From JBJHBP01 sp050485685 (GTDB lineage Bacteria > Pseudomonadota > Gammaproteobacteria > Steroidobacterales > Rariloculaceae), in the NCBI GenBank assembly GCA_050485685.1, contig JBJHBW010000004.1, positions 1 to 64,000 of the forward strand: DNA of 64,000 nucleotides. Direction: 5' to 3'. Made by a program: the position numbers and the translations under genes. Positions 35,947-45,028 of the stretch are shown here, one piece after another (the first letter of the stretch is position 1; each line of letters opens with the position of its first letter). The notes beneath the pieces were generated by a model. It saw only the letters and a program-made list of their open reading frames with translations, ran no database searches and was not told the DNA's origin.

Positions 35947-37713
35947 ATGGCTTTGATGGAACTGAACAACATCAGCAAGCGCTACGGCACGAACGATGCA
36001 AACGTGCTCGAAGGCGTCAATCTGACGATAGACGAAGGCGAGTTCGTCGCCATCGTCGGCTTCTCCGGCGCCGGCAAGACCACGCTGGTGTCGCTGATGG
36101 CGGGCCTGCAGGCGCCAAGCAGCGGCGAAGTGCGCTTCGACGGCGTACCGGTTTCTGGCCCTGACCCGTCACGCGGTGTCGTCTTCCAGAGCTACTCGCT
36201 GATGCCCTGGCTGACGGTCGAAGACAACGTCGCGCTGGCCGTCAACGCGGTACACCGCCGCGCGTCGCGGGCCGAACGACGCGCCACGGTCGCACGCTAT
36301 ATCGACATGGTCGGCCTCTCGCACGCCACGGACCGCCGACCCGCCGAGCTTTCCGGCGGCATGCGCCAGCGTGTCGCGGTCGCGCGCGCGCTGGCGATGA
36401 AGCCACGCATGCTGCTGCTGGACGAACCGCTGTCGGCACTGGACGCACTGACGCGCGCGCGACTGCAGGATGAACTGGCCGACATCCACGCGCGTGAGCG
36501 CACCACCATGCTGCTGATCACCAACGATGTCGACGAAGCCGTGCTGCTGGCCGATCGCATCATTACGCTCACACCCGGGCCGGCGGCACGACTGGGTCCC
36601 GCATTCGACGTCACGCTGCCAAGACCACGCGACCGCAGCGCCGTGAACGCAAACCCGGAGTTCCGCCGCCTGCGTGCCGCGGTCACGCGCTGCCTGCTCG
36701 ATTCGCAACGGGAGCGCACCGCCGCGATGCGCGGCGAGGCGGGCGCAAGCGGCGACGGCCCGACGCTGCCGAACGTACGACCGATCTCGCTGCACAAGAC
36801 ACCGGCCACGCCGCCGAAAGCCTACCTGGACGCCGCCGCCAGCCGGCCGATGAATCACTACGTCGAGTTCTTCCGCGTCAACAAGGTCTACCCCACACGC
36901 AACGGGCCGCTGACCGTGGTCGATGGTTTCGACCTGCGCATGCACAAGGGCGAGTTCATCTCTCTGATCGGACACTCCGGCTGCGGCAAGTCCACAGTGC
37001 TTTCGATGGCCGCGGGCCTCAATGAACTGTCCGGCGGCGGTATCGTGCTCGACGGCCGCGAAGTCGACACGGCAGGCCCCGACCGCGCCGTCGTGTTCCA
37101 GGCGCCGAGTCTGTTTCCGTGGCTGACCGCCGCGCAGAACGTCGCGATCGGCGTGGACCGCGTGTACCCGAAAGCGTCACGCAGTGAACGACAGGACATC
37201 GTGCGCTATTACCTCACGCGCGTGGGTCTCGGCGATGCCCTGGACCGCCGCGCCAGCGATCTGTCGAACGGCATGAAACAGCGTGTGGGTCTGGCGCGCG
37301 CGTTCGCACTGAACCCGAAGCTGCTGCTGCTGGATGAGCCCTTCGGCATGCTCGATTCGCTGACGCGCTGGGAGCTGCAGGAACTGCTGATGGAAGTCTG
37401 GGCGCGCACGCAGGTCACCGCGATCTGCGTCACGCACGACGTGGACGAGGCCATCCTGCTCGCCGATCGCGTCGTGATGATGACGAACGGCCCGAACGCA
37501 CGTGTCGGCAAGGTACTGGAAGTCGACCTGCCGCGACCACGCAGCCGCAAGGCGTTGCTGGAGCATCCCGATTACTACGCCTACCGCCAGGAGGTGCTGG
37601 ACTTCCTCGCCGACTGCGACCGCGAGCATGCAGCGGGGTCTGCAGAGGCTGCGGAGGAAGGATCAGCGTCGGCATCGGCATCGGCATCGGCAAAAGGCAA
37701 GGCAGCGGCGTAG
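35947..37713 (+). CDS. Fused double ATPase of nitrate transporter (NrtC-NrtD type)
   Basis: 588 aa with two complete ABC ATPase domains. Domain 1 (about 1-250): Walker A GFSGAGKTT, signature LSGGMRQRVAVARA, Walker B MLLLDEPLSALDA. A linker follows (about 255-305). Domain 2 (about 305-550): Walker A GHSGCGKST, LSNGMKQRVGLARA, LLLLDEPFGMLD. In the cyanobacterial transporter the two ATPases are separate polypeptides, one with a binding-protein-like tail, so this is a head-to-tail fusion without that tail. The C-terminus ends in an Ala/Ser repeat encoded by TCGGCA units. Good RBS (GGGAAGAG). Confidence 0.93.
   Translation: MALMELNNISKRYGTNDANVLEGVNLTIDEGEFVAIVGFSGAGKTTLVSLMAGLQAPSSGEVRFDGVPVSGPDPSRGVVFQSYSLMPWLTVEDNVALAVNAVHRRASRAERRATVARYIDMVGLSHATDRRPAELSGGMRQRVAVARALAMKPRMLLLDEPLSALDALTRARLQDELADIHARERTTMLLITNDVDEAVLLADRIITLTPGPAARLGPAFDVTLPRPRDRSAVNANPEFRRLRAAVTRCLLDSQRERTAAMRGEAGASGDGPTLPNVRPISLHKTPATPPKAYLDAAASRPMNHYVEFFRVNKVYPTRNGPLTVVDGFDLRMHKGEFISLIGHSGCGKSTVLSMAAGLNELSGGGIVLDGREVDTAGPDRAVVFQAPSLFPWLTAAQNVAIGVDRVYPKASRSERQDIVRYYLTRVGLGDALDRRASDLSNGMKQRVGLARAFALNPKLLLLDEPFGMLDSLTRWELQELLMEVWARTQVTAICVTHDVDEAILLADRVVMMTNGPNARVGKVLEVDLPRPRSRKALLEHPDYYAYRQEVLDFLADCDREHAAGSAEAAEEGSASASASASAKGKAAA
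37669..37692 (+). repeat. (TCGGCA)x4 hexanucleotide repeat in the nrtCD tail
   Basis: Four perfect tandem hexamers near the stop codon encode alternating Ser-Ala. The unit is a multiple of three, so copy-number change would alter tail length without a frameshift. Confidence 0.85.
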
Positions 37714-37785
37714 GCAACGGAAGGCGGTACAGGCCACTGCATCTCGAGCACTGATCAGGGCACATGTCACAGGGAGAAACACGAC

Positions 37786-39024
37786 ATGATGGTGAACAGA
37801 GTTAACACAGCATTGCTGGTCGCGGCATGGATATCGACGACCTTGTGCATGTCATCAGCCGCGCTGGCAGACGACACCGCTGCCGGACAGAGTCTGGAAC
37901 AGGCACTGCGTCAGTCGGACCTGATCCTCGACTGGCGCATGCGTCATGAGTCCGTCGATCATGATGCGTTCGACGCCACCGCCCGCGCCGGCACCGGCCG
38001 CCTGCGACTCGGCTTTCGCACCGCACCGTTCCACTCGACCACACTGCTGGCCGAGGGGGTCTGGATCGCCGCGTTCGTCGACGACTACAACAGCACGACG
38101 AACGGTCAGACCACCTACCCGGTCGTCGCCGACCCGGCCGGCTTCACAGCCGTGAACCGTTTTGCACTGACGAACACCGCCCTGCCCGACACGCGACTCA
38201 CGCTGGGCCGCCAGCGCATTGTCATCGACGACGCCCGATTCGTCGGCAATGTGGGCTGGCGTCAGAACGAGCAGACGTTCGACGGGCTGCGCGCCGAGTG
38301 GTCACCGGCCGCCTGGACCGTAGACCTGACGTGGGCAAACCAGGTGAACCGCATCTTCGGCCCCGAGTCGCCGGCCGGCCGCTGGCGCGGCGACTTCTGG
38401 ATCGGTCACGCCGGACGCGACACGCCGCTGGGACGCGTCACGCTGTTCGCGCATCGCGTGCAGCCGGACGAGGCACTGGCCAACGCCTCCGACACCGCAG
38501 GACTGAAACTCAACGGCAATCACGCCTTCGCGCGCGTGTCGCTGTTGTACTCGCTGGCCTGGGCCACCCAGCGCGACAGCGGCGACAATCCGTTCGACTA
38601 CAGCGCCCGCTACACGCTGGTCGAGGCCGGCGTGCGGCGCGGACCGGTCACGGTTGCGCTCGGACGCGAGCAACTCGGCAGCGGCGGCACGCGCGCCTTC
38701 ACGACACCGCTGGCCACGCTGCATGCCTTTCTCGGCTGGGCCGACCTGTTTCTGGACACACCGGCCGACGGCATCACCGACCGCTATGCGCGCGTCGTCT
38801 GGCAGCGCGGCGCCACCGGCCCGTTCGATGCGATGAATGTCACGGCCATCGCGCATGTGTTCGATGCCGCACGTGGTAGTGCACGCTACGGCGACGAACT
38901 CAATCTGCAGCTGAACGCACGCATCAAGCGCTCGACACTCGGCATCAAACACGCGCGCTATGCGGCCGACACCTTCGGCACGGATGTGCGCAAGTGGTGG
39001 GTGTCGATGGACTACGCGCTGTGA
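37786..39024 (+). CDS. Outer-membrane porin, alginate-export-like family
   Basis: 412 aa. Signal peptide (ALLVAAWISTTLCMSSAALA) with cleavage near residue 29, followed by amphipathic beta-strand periodicity and the segment LTLGRQRIVIDDARFVGNVG and QTFDGLRAEWSPAAWTVDL, typical of alginate-export-type beta-barrels. The last residues MDYAL end on an aromatic-containing strand. Between the transporter ATPase and nirB in the operon, it is a good candidate channel for nitrate or nitrite across the outer membrane; this role is inferred from context. AGGGAGA precedes the ATG. The stop overlaps the nirB start. Confidence 0.82.
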   Translation: MMVNRVNTALLVAAWISTTLCMSSAALADDTAAGQSLEQALRQSDLILDWRMRHESVDHDAFDATARAGTGRLRLGFRTAPFHSTTLLAEGVWIAAFVDDYNSTTNGQTTYPVVADPAGFTAVNRFALTNTALPDTRLTLGRQRIVIDDARFVGNVGWRQNEQTFDGLRAEWSPAAWTVDLTWANQVNRIFGPESPAGRWRGDFWIGHAGRDTPLGRVTLFAHRVQPDEALANASDTAGLKLNGNHAFARVSLLYSLAWATQRDSGDNPFDYSARYTLVEAGVRRGPVTVALGREQLGSGGTRAFTTPLATLHAFLGWADLFLDTPADGITDRYARVVWQRGATGPFDAMNVTAIAHVFDAARGSARYGDELNLQLNARIKRSTLGIKHARYAADTFGTDVRKWWVSMDYAL

Positions 39025-41582
39025 GCACAAATTCCATGAACGGCAAGCACCCCCGCCGCCCGCGGCTGGTCGTCGTCGGCAACGGCATGGCCGGCATGCG
39101 CGCCGTGGAGGAACTGCTGAAGCTCGCACCGGACCATTACGACATCACCGTGTTCGGGGCCGAACCGTACGGCAACTACAACCGCATTCTGCTGTCGCCG
39201 GTGCTGGCCGATGAGAAGACGCTGCCGGACATCATGCTGAACACGCCGGAGTGGTACGCCGAGAACGGCATCACGCTGAAAGCCGGCTGCCCCGTCACGC
39301 GTATAGACCGCGCACGCCGATGTGTGATCACCGCCGATGGCGACGAAACCCCGTACGACCGGCTGCTGCTCGCGACCGGGTCCGACCCGGTGCGCCTGCC
39401 GCTGCCCGGCGCGGATCTGGACGGCGTGCTGTCGTATCGCGACATCGCCGACGTCGAAAAAATGATCGCCGGTGCCGCCGAGGGCCGTCACGCGGTCGTC
39501 ATCGGCGGCGGGCTGCTGGGCCTTGAGGCCGCCTACGGCCTGCAGCGCCGCGGCATGACCGTCACTGTCGTGCATATCCTCGACCGCCTGATGGACCGCC
39601 AGCTCGACGCCGCGGCCGCGGGACTGCTGAAACGCTCGCTGGAGACGCGCGGCCTGAGCTTCCTGATGCCCGCGCACACCGAAGCCATACTCGGCGAAGG
39701 TCGCGTGCAGGCCGTGCGCTTCAAGGACGGCACCGAAGTGCCGGCCGATCTCGTGGTCATGGCAGTGGGCATACGCCCGAACATCGCGCTGGCCCGCGAG
39801 TCGGGCCTGGCCTGCGGACGCGGCGTGCACGTCAACGACACGCTGCAGACCTTCGATCCACGCATCTATGCGGTCGGCGAATGCGTCGAACATCGCGGCC
39901 AGTGCTATGGACTGGTCGCGCCGCTGTTCGAGCAGGCGAAGGTCGTCGCCAATCATCTGGCAGAGCTTGGCTTCGCACGCTACACGGGCTCGGAAGTCTC
40001 GACCAAGCTCAAGGTCACCGGCATGGATGTGTTCTCGGCCGGCGAGTTCGAAGGTGACGACGACACGGACCTTCTGACCTTCGAAGATGCCGCGCGCGGC
40101 GTGTACAAGAAGCTGGTCGTGAAAGACAACCGCATCCGCGGCGCGGTGCTGTGCGGCGACACGATAGACGGCGCGTGGTACTTCCAGCTGATGCGCGACG
40201 GCACCGACATCGCGCACCTGCGCGAGACGCTGCTGTTCGGTCAGGCACACCTGGGTGACTCCGGCGTCGCCGGCGCAAGTGCCGTGGCGGGGCTCGCCGA
40301 TCATGCCGAGATCTGCGGCTGCAACGGCGTGACCAAGGGCGCGATCTGCAACGCCATCTCGTCACAAGGCCTGTTCACGCTGGATGAAGTGCGCGCACAC
40401 ACGAAAGCTTCATCATCATGCGGCTCGTGCACCGGTCTCGTTGAACAGCTGCTGGCCGATGCGCTGGGCGGCGACTACTCCGAAGCGACGGCAAAGAAAC
40501 CCGTTTGTCCGTGCACCACGCATACGCATGAGGAAGTTCGCAAGGCCATCGCCGAATACGGCCTGAAAACCATCCCCGCGACGATGGAGTTTCTCGAGTG
40601 GGGCACGCCGGACGGCTGCCACAAGTGTCGTCCTGCCCTGAACTACTACCTGCTCTGCGCGTGGCCCGGTGAGTACGTCGACGACGCGCAGTCGCGCTTC
40701 ATCAACGAACGCGCACACGGCAACATCCAGCGCGACGGCACGTACTCGGTGATACCGCGCATCTGGGGCGGCGTCACCTCCGCCGATGAACTGCGCGCGA
40801 TCGCCGACGTCGCCGACCGCTACCGCGTACCGATGGTGAAGATCACCGGCGGCCAGCGCATCGATCTGCTCGGCATCGAGAAACAGGATCTGCCCGCCGT
40901 ATGGCGCGACCTCAATGCCGCGGGCTTCGTGTCCGGGCACGCCTACGGCAAGGCGCTGCGCACCGTGAAGACCTGCGTGGGCAAGGAATGGTGCCGCTTT
41001 GGCACGCAGGACTCGACGAAGCTGGGCGTGCGCATGGAGCGCGTGACCTGGGGCTCATGGCATCCGCACAAGGTGAAGATGGCGGTCTCCGGCTGCCCGC
41101 GCAACTGCGCCGAGGCGACGATCAAGGACTTTGGTGTGGTGTGCGTGGACTCGGGCTACGAGCTGCACGTCGGCGGCAACGGCGGCATTAAGGTGCGCGC
41201 CACCGACTTCCTGTGCAAGGTCACGACCGAGGACGAAGTGCTCGAATATTCCTGTGCGTTCCTGCAACTTTATCGCGAGGACGCGCGTTACCTGGAGCGT
41301 ACCGCGCCGTGGATAGAGCGTGTGGGCCTTGCCTGGGTGCGCGAACGTATCGTCGATGACGAGGCCGGCCGCAAGGCGCTGTATGCGCGCTTCATGGAAT
41401 CGCAGAAGTTCTCGCAGAGCGATCCGTGGGCGGAGCATGCGGCGGGTGACGGAAACGGAAACGGAAACGGAAACGGCGATGGTCGTGGCAATAGCAATGG
41501 CAGTGGCAGCAGCGAGTTCAGGCCGCTGACCGCAAGAACAACCGCCGATCGCGAACTGCTCGCGGAAGGCTCGCACAGTTGA
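39021..41582 (+). CDS. nirB: NADH-dependent nitrite reductase large subunit NirB
   Basis: Six-electron reduction of nitrite to ammonium with NADH, FAD, Fe-S clusters and siroheme; cytoplasmic. About 853 aa. FAD-binding RLVVVGNGMAGMRAVEEL (near residue 15-32), NAD-binding VVIGGGLLGLEAAYGL, BFD-type [2Fe-2S] CGCNGVTKGAIC near 431 and SSCGSCTGL, then the siroheme/[4Fe-4S] site TCVGKEWCRFG near 650 and SGCPRNCAEA near 690. The GTG at 39021 overlaps the porin stop (GTGA); the ATG at 39036 is an alternative. The C-terminus has an Asn-Gly repeat tail. Confidence 0.96.
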   Translation: MSTNSMNGKHPRRPRLVVVGNGMAGMRAVEELLKLAPDHYDITVFGAEPYGNYNRILLSPVLADEKTLPDIMLNTPEWYAENGITLKAGCPVTRIDRARRCVITADGDETPYDRLLLATGSDPVRLPLPGADLDGVLSYRDIADVEKMIAGAAEGRHAVVIGGGLLGLEAAYGLQRRGMTVTVVHILDRLMDRQLDAAAAGLLKRSLETRGLSFLMPAHTEAILGEGRVQAVRFKDGTEVPADLVVMAVGIRPNIALARESGLACGRGVHVNDTLQTFDPRIYAVGECVEHRGQCYGLVAPLFEQAKVVANHLAELGFARYTGSEVSTKLKVTGMDVFSAGEFEGDDDTDLLTFEDAARGVYKKLVVKDNRIRGAVLCGDTIDGAWYFQLMRDGTDIAHLRETLLFGQAHLGDSGVAGASAVAGLADHAEICGCNGVTKGAICNAISSQGLFTLDEVRAHTKASSSCGSCTGLVEQLLADALGGDYSEATAKKPVCPCTTHTHEEVRKAIAEYGLKTIPATMEFLEWGTPDGCHKCRPALNYYLLCAWPGEYVDDAQSRFINERAHGNIQRDGTYSVIPRIWGGVTSADELRAIADVADRYRVPMVKITGGQRIDLLGIEKQDLPAVWRDLNAAGFVSGHAYGKALRTVKTCVGKEWCRFGTQDSTKLGVRMERVTWGSWHPHKVKMAVSGCPRNCAEATIKDFGVVCVDSGYELHVGGNGGIKVRATDFLCKVTTEDEVLEYSCAFLQLYREDARYLERTAPWIERVGLAWVRERIVDDEAGRKALYARFMESQKFSQSDPWAEHAAGDGNGNGNGNGDGRGNSNGSGSSEFRPLTARTTADRELLAEGSHS
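41451..41476 (+). repeat. (GGAAAC)x4 hexanucleotide repeat in the nirB tail
   Basis: Four tandem GGAAAC units followed by a partial one encode Gly-Asn repeats in the last 45 residues of NirB. In-frame unit, so length variation would leave the protein readable. The adjacent nrtCD gene has a similar terminal hexamer repeat of different sequence. Confidence 0.85.
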
Positions 41583-41654
41583 TGGCCGCGCAGTTGATGC
41601 CGTTCGAGGTGCGCAGGCAGTCGCGCAGGGTCCAATTCATTGTGAGGACATGAA

Positions 41655-42011
41655 ATGAGCTGGTTTGATGTCGGCCCGGTGGAAGCGATACCGCCGCGCG
41701 GCGCCCGCGTGTTCGTGCTCGGCGACGAGCGTGTCGCCGTGTTTCGTACCGGGGACGATCAGGTGTTTGCGCTGCGTGACCGATGTCCGCACCGTGGCGG
41801 GCCGCTGTCGCAGGGTATCGTGCATGGTCATCGTGTGACCTGCCCGTTGCACGACTGGGTGATCGAGCTTGGCAGCGGCGAAGCGGTCGCGCCGGACAAA
41901 GGCTGTACGGCGGTGTTTGAAACGCGCGTGGAGAACGGCCGGATCATCGTCTGCGTGCCGGACGCTGCGGTGTTCGCAACTGCCGCGCGCGCCGCCGTCG
42001 AGTGTGCGTGA
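41655..42011 (+). CDS. nirD: Nitrite reductase small subunit NirD, Rieske-type
   Basis: 118 aa single-domain Rieske-like protein. Both metal-binding boxes are intact: CPHRGGPLSQG and CPLHDWVIELGSG (Cys-X-His and Cys-X2-His), so it may bind a [2Fe-2S] cluster, unlike the E. coli NirD that lost these residues. GAGGACATGAAATG provides a ribosome-binding site. It lies between nirB (72-bp gap) and nasA (3-bp gap). Confidence 0.93.
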   Translation: MSWFDVGPVEAIPPRGARVFVLGDERVAVFRTGDDQVFALRDRCPHRGGPLSQGIVHGHRVTCPLHDWVIELGSGEAVAPDKGCTAVFETRVENGRIIVCVPDAAVFATAARAAVECA

Positions 42012-42014
42012 GTG

Positions 42015-44672
42015 ATGCCGGTACGTACGACATGCCCTTACTGCGGTGTGGGATGCGGCCTCAAGATCGCGCGCGATGACACCGATAATGGATGGAACAT
42101 CAAAGGCGATCCGCAGCACCCCGCCAATCTCGGCCGGGTCTGCTCGAAAGGCGCCGCACTGAACGAAACACTGGGGCTGGAAGAGCGCCTCCTGCATCCC
42201 GAGATCGGTGGCCGGCGCGCAGACTGGGATGAAGCGCTGACAACCGTAGCCGACCGTTTCAGCCGCACGATTGCCGAACACGGCCCCGACTCGGTCGCGT
42301 TTTACGTCTCGGGTCAGCTGCTGACCGAGGACTACTACGTCGCGAACAAGCTGATGAAGGGCTTCATTGGCAGCGCGAACATCGACACGAACTCGCGCCT
42401 TTGCATGGCGTCGGCCGTCGCTGGCCACAAGCGCGCCTTCGGCGAGGATATCGTGCCGTGCTCATATGAGGATCTGGAAGCGGCCGACCTGATCGTCATC
42501 GTGGGCTCGAACCTGGCGTGGTGTCACCCGGTGCTGTATCAGCGCATCGCGGCGGCACGCGAGCGGCGCGCGGCGGAAAAAAGCGCACCGCGCATCGTCG
42601 TGATCGACCCGCGCCGTACCGCCACCTGCGACATCGCCGACCTGCACCTGCCCATTCGTTCCGGCAGCGACGTGATGCTGTTCTACGGCCTGCTGCACTG
42701 GTTGCGGCGCGAGGATGCGCTGGACTGGCAATTTCTCGAGCGTCACACCGAAGGCTGGGCCGCCGCGCTGGAGACGGCCAAGAGCGGCGCTGCGTCGATT
42801 CCGGCCGTTGCCGCCGCATGCGATGTCCCGGAAGCTGATATCGCGAAGTTCTATCAGTGGTTCACGCGTACGCCGCGCACAGTCACCGTGTTCTCGCAGG
42901 GCGTGAATCAGTCGGATGATGGCACTGACAAGGTCAACGCGATCATCAACCTGCACCTGGCCACCGGGCGAATCGGCAAGCGCGGCACCGGGCCGTTCTC
43001 GGTGACCGGCCAACCGAACGCGATGGGCGGACGCGAAGTCGGCGGGCTCGCAAATCAGCTGGCCGCGCACATGGAGTTCAGCGACGCGCATGTGGACCGC
43101 GTCGCGCGCTTCTGGAACGCACCGGCGATCGCGACGCGGCCGGGGTTGAAGGCCGTGGACATGTTCGACGCGATCGCCGCCGGCAGGATTCGCGCTGTGT
43201 GGATCATGGCGACGAACCCGGTCGTCAGCATGCCGGACGCCGACCGCGTGAAGCGCGCACTCGCCGACTGCGAGTTCGTCGTCGTCTCCGACTGCGTACG
43301 CCGCACCGATACCACCGCGTGCGCCGACGTGCTGTTGCCGGCCGCTGCCTGGGGCGAAAAATCCGGCACGGTCACGAACTCCGAACGGAGTATATCGCGC
43401 CAACGTCCGTTCCTGCAGCCGGCCGGCGACAGTCGCCCGGACTGGTGGATCGTGACCGAAGTCGCGCAGCGCATGGGCTTTGGTGACGCATTCGCCTACA
43501 CGAACCCGGCCGAGATATTTCGCGAACACGCGCGGCTGTCGGCTTTCGAGAACGACGGTGAGCGGCTGTTTGATATCGGCGCGCTGGCGGAACTTTCTGA
43601 CGAGGCGTACGACGAAATGCGCCCGGTGCAATGGCCGGTGCGCAAGGACATCCCTGAAGCACCACGACCGTTTGCCGACGGCCGCTTCTCAACGTCTACC
43701 GGCCGCGCGATGCTGATTGCAACGCCACCGCGTGAGAACACCAGTCGCACACCTGAACTGCGTCTCAACTCCGGCCGACTGCGCGACCAGTGGCACACAA
43801 TGACGCGCACCGGCCTGTCGCCACGGCTGTCCATGCATCACGTTGAACCGTTCGTCGATGTGCATCCGCGCGATGCCCGCGAAGCCGGCGTTCGGCACGG
43901 CGAACTGGCGGAGCTGCGTGCCCGCGATGCCCGCGTGATCGTGCGTGTGCAGATCAGTCGCGATGTGCGGCCCGGCGAACTTTTCGCGCCCATGCACTGG
44001 AACGGCATCCACACGGGTCTCGGCCGCATCGGCACGCTGATCGCACCCGACATGGATCCGGTATCCGGGCAACCGGCCCTGAAGAAATCGCTCGTGGAAC
44101 TGGCGCCGTTCCGGCCGGCCTGGCACGGGTTCGTGCTCTCGCGCGACGCGCTGGACCTGACCGGCAACGTGTTCTGGGCCAGCGCCCGCGGTCGCGGCTA
44201 CTGGCGCTACGAGATCGCCGGTGATCATCCGCCGGCATCGTGGCAGGCGTGGGCACGCAGCCAGGTGTACGGCGATGAGTGGCTGGAACTGGCCGACCGG
44301 GGTGCGGGCCGCTATCGCGCGGCGTGCCTGTCCGATGGCCGACTGAAGGCCTGCCTGTTCGTTTCCGCGACACCCGCCCTGCCCGGTCGCGAATGGCTGG
44401 GATCGCTATTCGCCAACGACACGCTGGACACCGACGCACGGCGCAGCCTGCTGTTGGGTCGCGCACCGTCAGGAGGCGCGGATCCCGGCCCTGTCGTCTG
44501 CGCGTGTTTTTCGGTGGGCCGTAACACGCTGCTGCGCGCGATCCGCGAACAGTCGCTGGTTAACGCAGGGGAGATCGGCCAGGCACTGAGTGCCGGCACC
44601 AACTGCGGCTCATGTGTGCCTGAGCTGAACGCTCTGCTGACGGGAGCGCGGGAGGAAAGCAGCGCGGCGTGA
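42015..44672 (+). CDS. nasA: Assimilatory nitrate reductase catalytic subunit NasA
   Basis: 885 aa Mo-bis-MGD enzyme reducing nitrate to nitrite. N-terminal [4Fe-4S] motif CPYCGVGCGLKI with distal VCSKGAALNETLG, MGD-binding stretches YVSGQLLTEDYYVANKLMKG and NTNSRLCMASAV-type region, GANPV-like TNPVVSMPDADRVKRAL. A C-terminal BFD-type [2Fe-2S] domain (about 825-880; CACFSVGRNTLLRAI and NCGSCVPELNALL) is present, as in NasA proteins that take electrons directly. Start at ATG 42015 or GTG 42012. Last gene of the operon. Confidence 0.95.
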   Translation: MPVRTTCPYCGVGCGLKIARDDTDNGWNIKGDPQHPANLGRVCSKGAALNETLGLEERLLHPEIGGRRADWDEALTTVADRFSRTIAEHGPDSVAFYVSGQLLTEDYYVANKLMKGFIGSANIDTNSRLCMASAVAGHKRAFGEDIVPCSYEDLEAADLIVIVGSNLAWCHPVLYQRIAAARERRAAEKSAPRIVVIDPRRTATCDIADLHLPIRSGSDVMLFYGLLHWLRREDALDWQFLERHTEGWAAALETAKSGAASIPAVAAACDVPEADIAKFYQWFTRTPRTVTVFSQGVNQSDDGTDKVNAIINLHLATGRIGKRGTGPFSVTGQPNAMGGREVGGLANQLAAHMEFSDAHVDRVARFWNAPAIATRPGLKAVDMFDAIAAGRIRAVWIMATNPVVSMPDADRVKRALADCEFVVVSDCVRRTDTTACADVLLPAAAWGEKSGTVTNSERSISRQRPFLQPAGDSRPDWWIVTEVAQRMGFGDAFAYTNPAEIFREHARLSAFENDGERLFDIGALAELSDEAYDEMRPVQWPVRKDIPEAPRPFADGRFSTSTGRAMLIATPPRENTSRTPELRLNSGRLRDQWHTMTRTGLSPRLSMHHVEPFVDVHPRDAREAGVRHGELAELRARDARVIVRVQISRDVRPGELFAPMHWNGIHTGLGRIGTLIAPDMDPVSGQPALKKSLVELAPFRPAWHGFVLSRDALDLTGNVFWASARGRGYWRYEIAGDHPPASWQAWARSQVYGDEWLELADRGAGRYRAACLSDGRLKACLFVSATPALPGREWLGSLFANDTLDTDARRSLLLGRAPSGGADPGPVVCACFSVGRNTLLRAIREQSLVNAGEIGQALSAGTNCGSCVPELNALLTGAREESSAA

Positions 44673-44674
44673 CA

Positions 44675-44956
44675 TCAATCCTTCCTGTCCGCATGCCCCA
44701 GCGCCTTGTCCGGCGCAACGCGGTCGCGGACGAGTTGCTTCAGCTCGGTGATTTCGGGAAAGCGGCCGGCGTCGGCACGTGACCACACGCGCTCGCCGTC
44801 GACATGGATTTCGAACACGCCACCGCTGGCATCCGGGACCAGCGTGAGCTCGCCAAGCTCGTTCTCGAACGTGTTCAGCAGTTCCTGCGCCATCCACGCC
44901 GCGCGCAGCAGCCAGCGGCAGCGCGAGCAGTAGCGAATCGTGACCTTTGCAGCCAT
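44675..44956 (-). CDS. SelT/SelW/SelH-family (Rdx) protein
   Basis: 93 aa thioredoxin-like protein with a CxxC redox centre near the N-terminus (IRYCSRCRWLLRAAWM) and the following NTFENELGELTLVPDASGG. The selenocysteine position is ordinary Cys here. Role in redox control is inferred from the family. GGAGG before the ATG. It is convergent with nasA, stops 2 bp apart, and is not part of the nitrate operon. Confidence 0.85.
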   Translation of the reverse strand: MAAKVTIRYCSRCRWLLRAAWMAQELLNTFENELGELTLVPDASGGVFEIHVDGERVWSRADAGRFPEITELKQLVRDRVAPDKALGHADRKD

Positions 44957-44970
44957 TGGCGCCTCCGAAT

Positions 44971-44998
44971 GCCCCCGACCCGTGATCGGGTCGGGGGC
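44971..44998. repeat. 12-bp perfect hairpin between MBL gene and SelW-like gene
   Basis: GCCCCCGACCCG, loop TGAT, CGGGTCGGGGGC. It lies in the 72-bp gap on the minus strand, after the MBL gene stop and just before the SelW-like ribosome-binding site. No T-tract. Could be an mRNA stabilising hairpin or a REP unit. Confidence 0.6.
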
Positions 44999-45028
44999 TG
45001 CGGGAGAAGTGGTCGTTCCCTTGGTTTC

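Noticed and set aside
39012..40304. 430-codon antisense frame over nirB
   Set aside because: Shadow of nirB; no domain, no ribosome-binding site.
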